DNA of 64,000 bases from JAIVJZ01 sp035296385 (GCA_035296385.1 DATHBB010000293.1:10115-74114); one strand, 5' to 3'; counted from the stretch's first letter, positions 28,117 through 36,799 are shown. The notes: generated from the letters alone by a model not told the origin. Numbers and translations are program-made.

Positions 28117-28167
28117 TCTACTGAACTTCCCTTAACCTTTAGCGCGGCGGCGACGCGCGGCGGCGAC

Positions 28168-28956
28168 CTAGTTGCGACGCCGGAGCCGCGTCCAGAGTTC
28201 GGCTTGCCTGACGGAGCGATCAAGACCTTCGTAGCGAGAGAGCATGGCGCGGCGGTCGAGGACGTGGCCTTGCAGCCACACGTCTGCGGCGAGCGTCGCG
28301 CCGACGTGAAGCGCGCCGCCGCGCAGGGAGCGCTGGTTGATGAGCACTTCGAGTTTGAAGTGTCCGAGGTCGAGATAAGCCCAGTAGAGTTCGCCGCCGG
28401 AGACGGGGTTGCGCAGGGGCTTGAACGAGAGCACGCGCCCGCAGAGGCTCCAATCGTTTTCGTGCGCGGCGCGCGTCGGCGCATACTCTTCCAGAGCCTG
28501 CCAGCGCGGCTTCTCCTCACGCGCACACACGCGCGCACGATACGCCAGCCCGCACAAACCGACGTGCAACTCCTGCGCGTTGAAGCCCTCGAAGCCGACC
28601 TCCGTTAAGTTCTGCAACTCGAAGAGCACTTCGGTCTCCGTCCCGTCGCAATAGCCGTGCACGATGGCCTCGCCCTCTTCGTCGTACTCGGTCAAAGCCC
28701 AGGGGCTGATGCGCTGCATGTAGCGCGCGCGAAAACCGGGGCGGCAGTCGGCGTAAAAAATATCGCCCGTGCCCGATTCGTAGAGCACGGTCCAGACTTC
28801 CAACCCCTCGCCCAGTTTCCAGCAGCGACCGTGCAGGACCGCCCCGCGCCGGAGCAACTGCGACGGCTCGCCCTGATCGCCCGCGCGCTCCGCGAGATGA
28901 TTGAAATCTCGCTCGCTCGGCACGTCCAACCCGATGGCTTCAAACGTTTCTTCCAT
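28168..28956 (-). CDS. conserved hypothetical protein
   Basis: The 262-residue cytoplasmic protein has no signal or membrane segment and is not recognised. It is mixed alpha/beta with several Trp and Cys residues (GAVLHGRCWKLGEGLEVW, IFYADCRPGFRARYMQR, LHVGLCGLAYRARVC). The start at 28956 (MEETFEAIGLDV) is chosen because the frame further upstream reads only through the family C repeat. It has no Shine-Dalgarno and lies about ten bases from that repeat. It precedes the lytic transglycosylase gene at 28116 by 51 bases. The function is unknown. Confidence 0.7.
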   Translation of the reverse strand: MEETFEAIGLDVPSERDFNHLAERAGDQGEPSQLLRRGAVLHGRCWKLGEGLEVWTVLYESGTGDIFYADCRPGFRARYMQRISPWALTEYDEEGEAIVHGYCDGTETEVLFELQNLTEVGFEGFNAQELHVGLCGLAYRARVCAREEKPRWQALEEYAPTRAAHENDWSLCGRVLSFKPLRNPVSGGELYWAYLDLGHFKLEVLINQRSLRGGALHVGATLAADVWLQGHVLDRRAMLSRYEGLDRSVRQAELWTRLRRRN

Positions 28957-28965
28957 GATTAGTAC

Positions 28966-29056
28966 AGTGACAGGTGACAAGTGACAGGTGACGAGAAAGA
29001 AGGAAGACAAGTTTTTAGTTTTAACTTGTCGCTCGTCACTTGTCACCTGTCACTTA
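28966..29056. repeat. heptad inverted repeat, family C copy 2
   Basis: AGTGACR heptamer arms surround a loop with GAAGACAAG. Together with the copy at 29299 it brackets the small gene 29061-29291. Confidence 0.9.
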
Positions 29057-29060
29057 TCAT

Positions 29061-29291
29061 TTAGCCTCTCGCAGTTCGCTTTCGTTGCTGAACGGGTTTC
29101 ACTTTCGTCTCGTCGCCGCCCGCGCGCGGGGCGCGACTTTTGAAGCCGCGTATGTTGCGCACGGGGCCGTGCTGCGGGCGCGCGCCCGTGCGCGTCATCT
29201 CGGCGAAGAGTTCCACGTCGTAGTCGGCCTCGCGCGACATCTCTTCGCGGATAGCGTGCAGTTCTTCTAAGAATCTCGGCTTGCGATACAT
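29061..29291 (-). CDS. small antitoxin-like protein beside PIN gene
   Basis: The 76-residue protein begins MYRKPRFLEELHAIREEMSR, then DYDVELFAEMTRTG, and ends in a basic disordered tail. The helix with HAIRExMxxExDYD resembles small proteins commonly encoded beside PIN-domain genes and thought to be their antitoxins; that is from memory of the family, not proved here. It lies downstream of the PIN gene, separated by a family C hairpin, and another copy follows its stop, so it is bracketed on both sides. No Shine-Dalgarno is visible. Confidence 0.65.
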   Translation of the reverse strand: MYRKPRFLEELHAIREEMSREADYDVELFAEMTRTGARPQHGPVRNIRGFKSRAPRAGGDETKVKPVQQRKRTARG

Positions 29292-29298
29292 AAGATAA

Positions 29299-29379
29299 CA
29301 GTGACGAGTGACAAGTGACAGGTAACAAGTTAAAGCAAGATTCAAATCTTGTCACTTGTCACTCGTCACTTGTCACTTT
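29299..29379. repeat. heptad inverted repeat, family C copy 3
   Basis: AGTGACR-type arms. The right arm encodes S-D-K and the TGA stop of the PIN gene. The loop lacks RAAGAC but contains AAGATTC. Confidence 0.9.
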
Positions 29380-29845
29380 TTTCAGTTAGCTCTGAGACCA
29401 GGAACTCCGGCGTGACGATCATCGGAACGAAGAATCCGGCGGCGGTGTTGAAGAGGCGTATGCGCGCCTGCCTCCGCACGTTCGCCAGATGCCCGAAGTT
29501 CCAGGTAACTAGATAATCTATTTTGTGCACGGAGGCAACTGCGACGTGCAGGGCGTCGGCGATATATTTGCGATGAAAGATGCCGCGCGAGATGTAGCCT
29601 TCGGCGAGGATGGTGGCCTCGTCCGTCATCTCAAGCTGTTCGAGCGGCGCGACGAGTTTGAGGTAGGCGGTGCGATGAGGTTCGGGCACGCGTTCGAGTT
29701 CGCGCTCGACGAGCGGCGAGACGACGGCGCGATACTCCGACATCTCGTGCTCCCACCAGCGCATCGTCAGGTCGCGCCGGAACGGCTCGCCATTGTCGAG
29801 ATACGCGCCGACGACCGACGTTTCCAGATACAAACTTTGCTTCAC
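29366..29845 (-). CDS. PIN-domain ribonuclease, VapC-like toxin
   Basis: The 159-residue PIN protein starts SLYLETSVVGAYLDNG, with Glu where many PIN domains have the first Asp. Acidic residues follow in SPLVERELERVP and ADALHVAVASVHKIDY, with TWNFGHLAN near the end. PIN domains are Mg-dependent single-strand RNases and often act as VapC toxins. The GTG start overlaps the stop of the TPR-protease gene (GTGA). The last residues S-D-K and stop come from the repeat arm. The candidate antitoxin is the 76-residue gene after the hairpin, an unusual toxin-first order. Confidence 0.82.
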   Translation of the reverse strand: MKQSLYLETSVVGAYLDNGEPFRRDLTMRWWEHEMSEYRAVVSPLVERELERVPEPHRTAYLKLVAPLEQLEMTDEATILAEGYISRGIFHRKYIADALHVAVASVHKIDYLVTWNFGHLANVRRQARIRLFNTAAGFFVPMIVTPEFLVSELTEKSDK

Positions 29846-31605
29846 GGGGTGGCCCCCGAAGCGGGCGTGATGTTGGCGTCGCGCGCGGGCGGCGCTGTGG
29901 AGGCGGGCGGCGCAGGCGTCGTCAGCGGATCGAGACGCACGAAGCCGCGCTGAAAATCGAACGTCACGCGGAAGCGGCGCAAGACGTTGCCGCCGATGAT
30001 GCCGGTCTGCTCGAACCCCGTAGTCTCGTTGATGGCCGACATGTCGAGCACGGCGGCTGACAAATTCGGGTGCGTGTAATCGCCGAGCGTGACGCGCGGC
30101 AAAAGAAGCGTCGTCACGTCTTCCGAGACGCCCGCCGCGCCAAACACTCTGAGCCGCGTCTTCTGCTCGAAGCGCGACATGTCTTCGGTCTTCATCAGTT
30201 GCTCGGAGACGACGGAGATGCTCGCGCCCGTATCGACGATGAAGTTGAGCGGCTTGGCGATGCCGTCGAGAAAGACTGCGCTGCTCCAGAAGCCGCTTGA
30301 CGTGGAACGGATCGGAATCTCGTAGCTGCGGTTTGCTTCGCCCGACGCGGCGGCAGTAGTTGCCTTTGACCTGGGAACGGGCGTGGGGGAGGGCGGTATC
30401 GCGGTCAGCGCCGAGAGCGAGGGCAGTTGTTCGACGGTCGAGGTGACGGCGTTCGAGTTGAGCGGCACGGCGGTGTCTGCGAAGTTGCGCGTCGCGAGCG
30501 GGCGCTCCGGCTGGCGCACGAGCGTCATCTGGTGCGTGCCGTAGTCGAACGAGGCGACGTACTTGGCGAGGACGGAGAGGCCGACGTAGCCGTCAACGGG
30601 TTCCTGCTGGTTGTGAAATTCGCGTATGTAAACCGGCACGTTCTCGATGCGCACGTCGTCCATCTGTAAAGACGAGAGGAAGCCGTAAACGATCTCGAAG
30701 CGCCCGCCGCCGCCGACGGCGCGCGCCATGCCGCCCTGCGCAATCGGCTTGATGTTCAGACGCTCAGCCGCCGCCGTCGAAAGCACGCACATCCCTGAGC
30801 CCGTATCTACGACGAAGCGCAGCGTCGTCTTCGAGCCGTTCAAGCGCACGTTCACTATCGGGCGACTGTTGACGAGTTCAAAGGGAATGACGGCGCGCGC
30901 CGCGCCGCCGGTCATGTAGAGTTGGCGCTGCGAGCCGAGGTAGCGCAGGAAACTGATGAGGCCGCGTATGCGCGCGCGGCGGTCTGCGTCCGTGCGCGGG
31001 GCGATGCGCAGGAATTGCTCGTAGGCGTCAGCCGCTTCGCGATACTGTTCGGAGCGCGCGGCGGCCTGTGCGAAGGAGAAGATGTAGTCGGGTTCGCGCG
31101 GGTCCAGATAGACGGCGCGACGCAAGCCCGCGAGCGCGATTGAGGCGCGGTTCTCGTAGAAGTTGATCATGGAGAGACCGGCAATCGCCAGCGCCTCGTC
31201 GTCTTTGAAAGTGAGCGCGGTGCGAAACTCTTCGACGGATTGACGGAAATCGCCGGAGGCCAGAAGCGCGGAGCCGAGAAGCGCGTGCGCACGCGCCGAG
31301 GTCGGTTGAACGGCGACGACGCGCGCCGCGTGGTCGTAGGCGTCGCGCACGTTGCGCTGCTTCAACAAGGCGAAGCTCAGACCGAGGCGCGCCTGAACGT
31401 CCGTCGGGTCTTTCTCCAACAGGGCGCGATAAATCTTCTCGGCGTCTTCAAACTCGCCCTGCCTGAGCGCGCGCGCCGCCTTCTCCAGACGCTTCTCGCC
31501 GTCCGGCACGACCGCCGCCGCCCGCGCCGTCCCCGTGCCGCCGACCATAAAACACATCGCAAGGGCAGCCAAACTGCCCCACACTACACGGCTCAGTTTT
31601 TTCAT
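29842..31605 (-). CDS. exported TPR / double retropepsin-like protein
   Basis: This is an exported protein of 587 residues. A signal peptide (LAALAMCFMVGGTGTARA) is followed by TPR units (about 35-210; for example GEFEDAEKIYRALLEKDP, VQPTSARAHALLGSALLASG) and two aspartyl-protease-like domains, with LRFVVDTGSGMCVLSTAAAE and LNFIVDTGASISVVSEQLMK. The D-T-G motif occurs once per domain, so an intramolecular pseudodimer is conceivable. A Ser/Thr/Pro linker separates the domains. The C-terminus is Pro/Ala-rich. It resembles the TPR-retropepsin proteins of Acidobacteriota; substrate and localisation beyond export are unknown. It is translationally coupled to the PIN gene. Confidence 0.82.
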   Translation of the reverse strand: MKKLSRVVWGSLAALAMCFMVGGTGTARAAAVVPDGEKRLEKAARALRQGEFEDAEKIYRALLEKDPTDVQARLGLSFALLKQRNVRDAYDHAARVVAVQPTSARAHALLGSALLASGDFRQSVEEFRTALTFKDDEALAIAGLSMINFYENRASIALAGLRRAVYLDPREPDYIFSFAQAAARSEQYREAADAYEQFLRIAPRTDADRRARIRGLISFLRYLGSQRQLYMTGGAARAVIPFELVNSRPIVNVRLNGSKTTLRFVVDTGSGMCVLSTAAAERLNIKPIAQGGMARAVGGGGRFEIVYGFLSSLQMDDVRIENVPVYIREFHNQQEPVDGYVGLSVLAKYVASFDYGTHQMTLVRQPERPLATRNFADTAVPLNSNAVTSTVEQLPSLSALTAIPPSPTPVPRSKATTAAASGEANRSYEIPIRSTSSGFWSSAVFLDGIAKPLNFIVDTGASISVVSEQLMKTEDMSRFEQKTRLRVFGAAGVSEDVTTLLLPRVTLGDYTHPNLSAAVLDMSAINETTGFEQTGIIGGNVLRRFRVTFDFQRGFVRLDPLTTPAPPASTAPPARDANITPASGATP

Positions 31606-31627
31606 TTTTCGGCCACCCCCTTCGGAA

Positions 31628-31708
31628 AACGCGGAAGCAGGAACGCGGAACGTTGAACTAAAAACACTTTGTCTTCAGTTCAACGTTCCGCGTTCCTGCT
31701 TCCGCGTT
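31628..31708. repeat. heptad inverted repeat, family A copy 4
   Basis: The 32-bp arms (31628-31659 and 31677-31708) are exactly complementary, including a family-atypical GTTGAACT segment that is changed in both arms. The loop reads GAAGACAAAG on the minus strand. Confidence 0.92.
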
Positions 31709-31710
31709 AT

Positions 31711-32376
31711 TCATTTGAGTATTTCTCCGGTCTTCATAGACCACAGTACCAGATCGAGTTCGTCGAAATCTATGGCGAGACGCACGGCAAAACGGCGTAA
31801 TGATTCTTCGATGACGAGATAACGCGCGCGGGTTGTCGGCGGCGCGGGAGATTCTATAACTCCCAGTTCAAAGAGACTGCGCAGGATGTGCTTGTCGAGA
31901 ATGGCGTAGCCGCGAAAGCCTACGTTGCGCAGGTAATGGCTCGCCTCTTTGTAGCCCAGACCTTTGACGCGTCGCTCGCGCGCCAGCCAGTCGCGGCGCT
32001 CGTGCGCGTCGTCGAAACTCTCAAGCCGTTCGCGCAGGCGCATCCCGCAGTCCGCGTGCAGGTAGTCGCGCGTGACGACGATGTAGCCGGAGCGCGCGTT
32101 CGGGTAACGATGCACGCCCGTGAGCGCGTGCGCCAGTTCCGCGTGCGCGCCTGCGGCGAGCAGAGCGCGCACCGCTTCGACGGAGCGCAGGCCCATGCGC
32201 GCCGACGCGCCCGCCGTGAAGATGCAGAAGACCAACTCTTCCCAGAGGCGTTCGTCCGACCCCGTGCGCCACACCTCCTCGAACTCGGCGAGGCGCTGTC
32301 GGATGTCGGTCGCACGCGCTCTGTGCGTCGCAACGATGTTCTCGACGGTGACGGGCTGTTGCTGGTCTCGACGCAC
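31711..32376 (-). CDS. 8-oxoguanine DNA glycosylase/AP lyase, Ogg2 type
   Basis: The 221-residue HhH-GPD enzyme is of the archaeal Ogg2 kind. It has the helix-hairpin-helix with catalytic Lys in VKGLGYKEASHYLRNVGF and the following YAILDKHILRSLFELG with the catalytic Asp. The N-terminal half (EELVFCIFTAGASARMGLRS) is typical of Ogg2. It excises oxidised guanine and cleaves the abasic site. A GTG at 32376 is the longest start; a shorter start is possible. It lies alone, bounded by two repeat hairpins (families A and G). Confidence 0.85.
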   Translation of the reverse strand: MRRDQQQPVTVENIVATHRARATDIRQRLAEFEEVWRTGSDERLWEELVFCIFTAGASARMGLRSVEAVRALLAAGAHAELAHALTGVHRYPNARSGYIVVTRDYLHADCGMRLRERLESFDDAHERRDWLARERRVKGLGYKEASHYLRNVGFRGYAILDKHILRSLFELGVIESPAPPTTRARYLVIEESLRRFAVRLAIDFDELDLVLWSMKTGEILK

Positions 32377-32508
32377 AATGCTTAGGGATGAAGGGACACT
32401 TGCCGGATTGTCAATTGCGAGGCGCGATCAACGTCTGGAATTTTAGGAGCGCGCTCGCGGCCTTGTCAACGAGTTTGCACATCACCGGCGTCTAAATTGC
32501 TTTGAACT

Positions 32509-32604
32509 CTCTGTGCCCGCTCTGTGTTCTCTGTGACTCTGTGGTGAATGATCTTAAAGAAGCACTCACCACAGAGTCACAGAGAACACAGAGCGGGCAC
32601 AGAG
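32509..32604. repeat. inverted repeat family G, copy 1
   Basis: Two exactly complementary 39-bp arms (32509-32547 and 32566-32604) of CACAGAG-type units flank an 18-nt loop (with AAAGAAG). It lies in the gap between the divergent glycosylase and PBP4-like genes. Confidence 0.93.
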
Positions 32605-32788
32605 ATTAGGGCACTATGCGCGTTGGAATTTCGCGCGCGTTCGTCTTTTACTTTCATACATCCCCTGAGAGGCTTGAGAGCATCTTAGATTTCGCGCTTC
32701 TCACTCCCCGCCAACGACGCGCGCGATCACGAGTCGGCTCTCCCGTGTTATGATGCGATTGCCCCCAAACAATTGACAGAGGATAAGA

Positions 32789-34180
32789 ATGATCGGATCA
32801 CAAGTCAGACAATTGTTTTTGGCGACGGGGTTGTTGCTCTCTTTCGCGGCGAGCACTTTCTCTCAGGACGACTACAAGCCCGCGCCGGTGCCTGCGACGA
32901 CGCCGTCGGCCACGCCGTTCGTCGTCTCCACATGGCCCGAGACTCCGAACGCCAACACATCTAACACAACGCCCGACTTCGTCAACGACGTGGCCGCGCA
33001 AGCCTCGCCCACGCCCGCCTTTTACACGCAGGGCGTTCTCGTCGAAACGCTCGACGGGCGCATCGTGATGGAGCAGGCGGCGGATCAACAGTACAATCCG
33101 GCGTCGGTCGTCAAACTCGCCACCGCGCTCCACGCCTTGCAGACCTTCGGGCCGAACTATCGCTTCTCAACGGTCGTCTGGACGAACGGGACTTTCAATC
33201 AAGCGACGGGCACGATCACGGGCGACCTTGTCATCTCAGGCCGCGACCCTTCGTTTCACTACGAGCACGCCGTCGCCGTCGCGCGCGAGTTGAACCGCCT
33301 CGGCATACGCACGATCACGGGCGATCTGATCGTGCCGCCGAAGTTCACCATGAATTTCGGTTGGTCGGCGATGCGTTCGGGCGAAATTTTTTACGACACG
33401 CTCGACTCGACGCGCCGCCCCGCGGCAGCCACGCGCGCCTGGGTCAACGAACGGCTCGCGCACGGCGACGCCGCCGCCACGCAAAACATCCCGAGCGTCG
33501 CCGTGATGGGCGCGGTCTACGTTGCCTCCGTGCCGCAAAGTGCGCGCGTGCTCTTGACGCACCGTTCCAGTAAGCTCGTTGACGTGCTCAAAGTGCTGCT
33601 CTGCTACTCGAACAATTTCATGGCCGAACGACTCGGCGACAATCTCGGCGGCGCGGCGGGCGTACAGCATTTTCTCATCAGCAAAGTCGGACTCGCGCCG
33701 ACGGAAGTGCGCCTCGCTTCGACGAGCGGGCTGGGCGTCAATCGCCTCTCGCCGCGTTCGATGATGAAGGTTTACCGCGCGCTCCTGAAAGAACTCGCCA
33801 AGCACAATTTGTCGCCGTCGGACATCATGCCCGTCGCAGGTATCGATCCGGGCACTTTGCAGAAGCGCTACACGTTCGGCTACTCGCGCGGCAGCGTCAT
33901 CGGCAAGACCGGCACGCTCGGTCGTTCCGACGGCGGCGTGAGCGCGCTCGCCGGTCAGATGCGCACGCAGAAGGGCGAGACGCTTCTTTTCGTCATCTTC
34001 AACCAGCGCGGCAACGTCGTGCGTTTCCGCGAATCGCAAGACCGCCTCGTCAGCGAGTTACAATTCACGCGCGGCGGCCCCGCGCCCTTCGCCTACTCGC
34101 CGCATACGCTCGCCATGCGTCTCTCCGACACCGAATTTGAACAGGGCGAAGCCTCGGAGTTTGAACCACCGCTGAAATGA
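32789..34180 (+). CDS. dacB: D-alanyl-D-alanine carboxypeptidase/endopeptidase (PBP4, peptidase S13)
   Basis: The 463-residue exported enzyme trims or cleaves peptidoglycan peptides. The signal peptide is FLATGLLLSFAASTFS. The three active-site motifs of the penicillin-binding fold are present: SVVK (S106-K109, in NPASVVKLATALHAL), SNN (in LLCYSNNFMAERL) and KTG (in VIGKTGTLGRSDGG). The region between SxxK and SxN is compact compared with E. coli PBP4, suggesting a reduced domain II. A Thr/Pro-rich linker follows the signal. A strong terminator lies 130 bases after its stop. Confidence 0.9.
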   Translation: MIGSQVRQLFLATGLLLSFAASTFSQDDYKPAPVPATTPSATPFVVSTWPETPNANTSNTTPDFVNDVAAQASPTPAFYTQGVLVETLDGRIVMEQAADQQYNPASVVKLATALHALQTFGPNYRFSTVVWTNGTFNQATGTITGDLVISGRDPSFHYEHAVAVARELNRLGIRTITGDLIVPPKFTMNFGWSAMRSGEIFYDTLDSTRRPAAATRAWVNERLAHGDAAATQNIPSVAVMGAVYVASVPQSARVLLTHRSSKLVDVLKVLLCYSNNFMAERLGDNLGGAAGVQHFLISKVGLAPTEVRLASTSGLGVNRLSPRSMMKVYRALLKELAKHNLSPSDIMPVAGIDPGTLQKRYTFGYSRGSVIGKTGTLGRSDGGVSALAGQMRTQKGETLLFVIFNQRGNVVRFRESQDRLVSELQFTRGGPAPFAYSPHTLAMRLSDTEFEQGEASEFEPPLK

Positions 34181-34187
34181 ACGGAAG

Positions 34188-34290
34188 ACTGTCCGTTGTC
34201 CGTGGTCAGTTGTCAGTTGCATGTGGTTATCACACGAGCTGCTAAAGACGGTCTTTAACAACTGACAACTGACTACGGACAACGGACAGT
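34188..34290. repeat. heptad inverted repeat, family B copy 2
   Basis: CAGTTGT/CCGTTGT heptamer arms surround a conserved core with TGCATGTGGTTATCACAC and CTAAAGACGGTCTTTAAC. Confidence 0.9.
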
Positions 34291-34310
34291 TCATCGTTTC
34301 TAAAATTTTT

Positions 34311-34348
34311 GCGCCCCGGCGGCCTGAGAGTCGCACGGGGCGCTTTTT
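34311..34348 (+). terminator. intrinsic terminator after dacB
   Basis: GCGCCCC and GGGGCGC pair around a 19-nt loop and are followed by TTTTT. Confidence 0.8.
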
Positions 34349-34969
34349 CGTCCGACTCGCGCATGGCGTGCGGCACCGCGCGCAAGCGGACGATCCCTTT
34401 GTTTCTCCCGCTTGAAATGTGCTGCGAAACACGGAGTCGCACACACGCCGCACTTACTCCTTCGCAACAACCCTGCTTGTTACCCCTTGTTCCGTCGCAC
34501 GACGGCGCGCCGTCGCCGCTGCCCGCACCTTTGTCAAGACAGCGTCGAGGCCGCCTAACGCGCGACACGCATCCGTTACTGCAATTACCAGGCCGCCGCG
34601 CTCACGCCGCACGCTCTCACACTCCAAACAACGGATAGATGGTTGTTTGCGGCGACACGCGCGCCGCGCTCTCAAACGCGCCGTGCGTTCGTCGCGCGCC
34701 CTCGCTGTTTCCGTTGGTGACAAAGTGTGTAACGGAGGTTCGTTCTGTTCGGCGCGGCGAGAGGGCGTCTGCGGAGTTGTGTAGGCCGCTTCCGGTTTTG
34801 TTACTTAAGGTGACGCGCGTTCAGCGGCGAAGGGCGACGCGAGCGGCGAAAGGCGCGTAAAAGCCGCCTTCGTGCGCGTGGCATCGCCTTTGCCATGAGG
34901 GGTGGGGCGAAATGCCCTCTGAGCCTTGCGTATGAATTAGTGAAAGAGGGCTTTCTTGTGGAGGCAGCG
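34349..34969. other. long leader/intergenic region before pseudopilin operon
   Basis: About 620 bases without a supported gene. Small hairpins occur near the 3' end (for example TGGCA/TGCCA at 34878-34895), but I recognise no riboswitch, RNA gene or sigma-54 site. It probably holds the promoter of the pilin operon. Confidence 0.4.
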
Positions 34970-36079
34970 ATGTACAAGTTGACGACTGAACAGGTGCGAG
35001 CGATGCAAAGCCGGAGGCGCGGCGAGCGCGGCTTCACGCTTCTTCAGATGGTGATCGTGATGGCCGTCATCGCCATCATCTCGACGATTGCGCTGATGGG
35101 CGTTTCGTCGGCGCGCGCCGGACAAAGACGCATCGCCTCGGCGCGACTGTTGAGCGCCTATCTGGAAAAGGCGCGCGTTGATTCGGTGCGCCGACGCGCC
35201 GACGGGGTCGCTGGCAATAACCTCGCCGCCGTCACCATCGTCAACGCCAACACCTACTCGGTGCTTATGGATTTCAACGGCACGGGCTTTCCCATCACGC
35301 GCACTTTCACTCTCGAACAGGGCGTCACTTTCGCGCCCGAAGTAATCGGCGATGTCATACAGTTCGACTGGCGCGGGCGCACCGGCGACGACCGCCTGAT
35401 CGAAGTCTCCAACTCCGAATACCCGGACGACCCTCAATTCAGGACGCGCGTGGCTGTCTCCGGCTTCGGCGACGTAACGCTGAACGACGACGTGTACACT
35501 CCCATCATCGACTCCAACACCTCCGGTTTCTCCTCGCCGTCGCCCACCCCGACGCCCTCACCCAACGGAACACCCGACCCGTCGGCGACTCCGCCGTCGG
35601 CGACGCCCACCCCGTCCGCCACGCCCACGCCATCTGCAACCCCGACGCCTTCGGCCACGCCCACGCCCTCTGCGACTCCGACGCCTTCGGCCACGCCCAC
35701 ACCGTCGGCAACTCCGACCCCTTCGGCGACTCCGACGCCGTCTGCGACGCCGACACCTTCGGCAACTCCGACGCCCACACCTTCGGGAGGGTGCACGCTG
35801 GTGGCTACGCCGAGCGCCGTATCGGTCAGGAAAAACGGAATTACCACCGGGACAATAACGCTCACAGCCCCCGGCGCTTTAACGGCGACGCCGATCACGA
35901 CGCAAAGTTCCAGTTCAACTAATGTCGCGGCCACTCCGTCCGTAGGGTCTGTGCCGCGCAACGGCAACGCCGTCTTCTCGATCAAGTCGCTGAGAAACAA
36001 CGCCGGATTCACATATCAGATAAGGTTCAATTCAATTACCTGCGGCAACGTTTCGGTTTCGGTCACGGTCACGAACTAA
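34970..36079 (+). CDS. pseudopilin with PT-repeat linker and C-terminal Ig-like domain
   Basis: The 369-residue type IV pilin-like protein starts at 34970, with GGAGG before the ATG. The prepilin site is RRGERG|FTLLQMVIVMAV, but residue 5 of the mature protein is Gln instead of the conserved Glu. After the pilin domain a low-complexity linker of ten S-A-T-P-T-P units spans about residues 210-269. The C-terminal domain (CTLVATPSAVSVRKNGITTG to the end) has two Cys and looks like an Ig-like beta sandwich. It is the first gene of a four-gene operon of minor pilins; the linker probably displays the C-terminal domain. Confidence 0.85.
   Translation: MYKLTTEQVRAMQSRRRGERGFTLLQMVIVMAVIAIISTIALMGVSSARAGQRRIASARLLSAYLEKARVDSVRRRADGVAGNNLAAVTIVNANTYSVLMDFNGTGFPITRTFTLEQGVTFAPEVIGDVIQFDWRGRTGDDRLIEVSNSEYPDDPQFRTRVAVSGFGDVTLNDDVYTPIIDSNTSGFSSPSPTPTPSPNGTPDPSATPPSATPTPSATPTPSATPTPSATPTPSATPTPSATPTPSATPTPSATPTPSATPTPSATPTPTPSGGCTLVATPSAVSVRKNGITTGTITLTAPGALTATPITTQSSSSTNVAATPSVGSVPRNGNAVFSIKSLRNNAGFTYQIRFNSITCGNVSVSVTVTN
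35597..35776 (+). repeat. 18-bp coding tandem repeat (SATPTP x10)
   Basis: Ten consecutive 18-bp units encode Ser-Ala-Thr-Pro-Thr-Pro. Synonymous variation between units (TCG/TCC/TCT, GCC/GCG/GCA) keeps the protein repeat identical, with a truncated unit before it. Confidence 0.92.
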
Positions 36080-36087
36080 CTCAGGAG

Positions 36088-36711
36088 ATGAGCAAGATGA
36101 AAGGTCATTCAAAGCACTCCGGCGGCTTCACACTGATCGAGACGACCATTGCGATGGTCGTGATGATGGTGGTCGGGCTGGGCGCGACTTCTCTGTTCCT
36201 TTACGCGATCCGCAATAACTCAGGCGGCGAAGAACGTTCGCAGGCGCTCGCGATTGCGCAGCAGCGGCTCGAAGAGTTGCGCGAAGCCCCCTACAACGAT
36301 CCGCAACTGGCCGTCGGTCAAACGACCGCAACCGTCGTTCTACATGACATTGAAGCGGGCAGCGGCACTGCCGCCGCCGCCGCTCCTGCGGGTTACGGGT
36401 CGCAGGCGTACACGGCATCGTCCTCCGGCAGCGATTTCTTAACGCCGTCTAAACCGGGTAAGGGCACGCCCACACCGACGCCCACCACCGGCGGCGGCAC
36501 AGGCGGCACTGGCGGCGGAAGCAACGACACTTATCAAGTTGTGACTAATGTGGCGGGATTGCCCGCCGGATCGGCCACGCCGACGCGCAAGCACATCACG
36601 ATCACCGTGACGCCCGTAAACGGGTACGGAACGGCTTCGTGGATCAACCAGAATCCGGTCACGATCATCCTCCACCGCAGCAGCCCGACCGCCGGCCCTT
36701 ACCGCCAGTAA
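36088..36711 (+). CDS. type IV pilin-like protein (PilV type)
   Basis: The 207-residue protein has prepilin peptidase site HSGG|FTLIETTIAMVVMMVV with the conserved Glu5, then an alpha-helical spine (EERSQALAIAQQRLEELREA) as in PilV/GspI minor pilins. The C-terminal half is Gly/Thr/Pro-rich (TPTPTTGGGTGGTGGGS) with a short beta domain at the end. It begins eight bases after the first pseudopilin gene. Minor pilins of this type prime pilus or pseudopilus assembly. Confidence 0.85.
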   Translation: MSKMKGHSKHSGGFTLIETTIAMVVMMVVGLGATSLFLYAIRNNSGGEERSQALAIAQQRLEELREAPYNDPQLAVGQTTATVVLHDIEAGSGTAAAAAPAGYGSQAYTASSSGSDFLTPSKPGKGTPTPTPTTGGGTGGTGGGSNDTYQVVTNVAGLPAGSATPTRKHITITVTPVNGYGTASWINQNPVTIILHRSSPTAGPYRQ

Positions 36712-36799
36712 GTTCGACAGTAACTTCGACAGTAACTTGCGACGAGGAAAGTAAACGGCGACGGCGAACAGGCCGCACCGTTCGTGGAGATCAAAGCTC

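Noticed and set aside
28957..29046. Upstream extension of the 28168 gene (residues such as LVTCHLSPVTV)
   Set aside because: These codons are the translation of a family C repeat arm, the same text that precedes dnaJ and dnaK frames, so the start was placed downstream of the repeat.
32380..32510. Small RNA or gene between the glycosylase and dacB
   Set aside because: No open frame with a start/SD and no folded RNA motif other than the family G inverted repeat.
34800..34930. Possible c-di-GMP riboswitch before the pilin operon
   Set aside because: The GGCATCGCCTTTGCCA hairpin was the only similarity; the conserved GEMM cores were not found.
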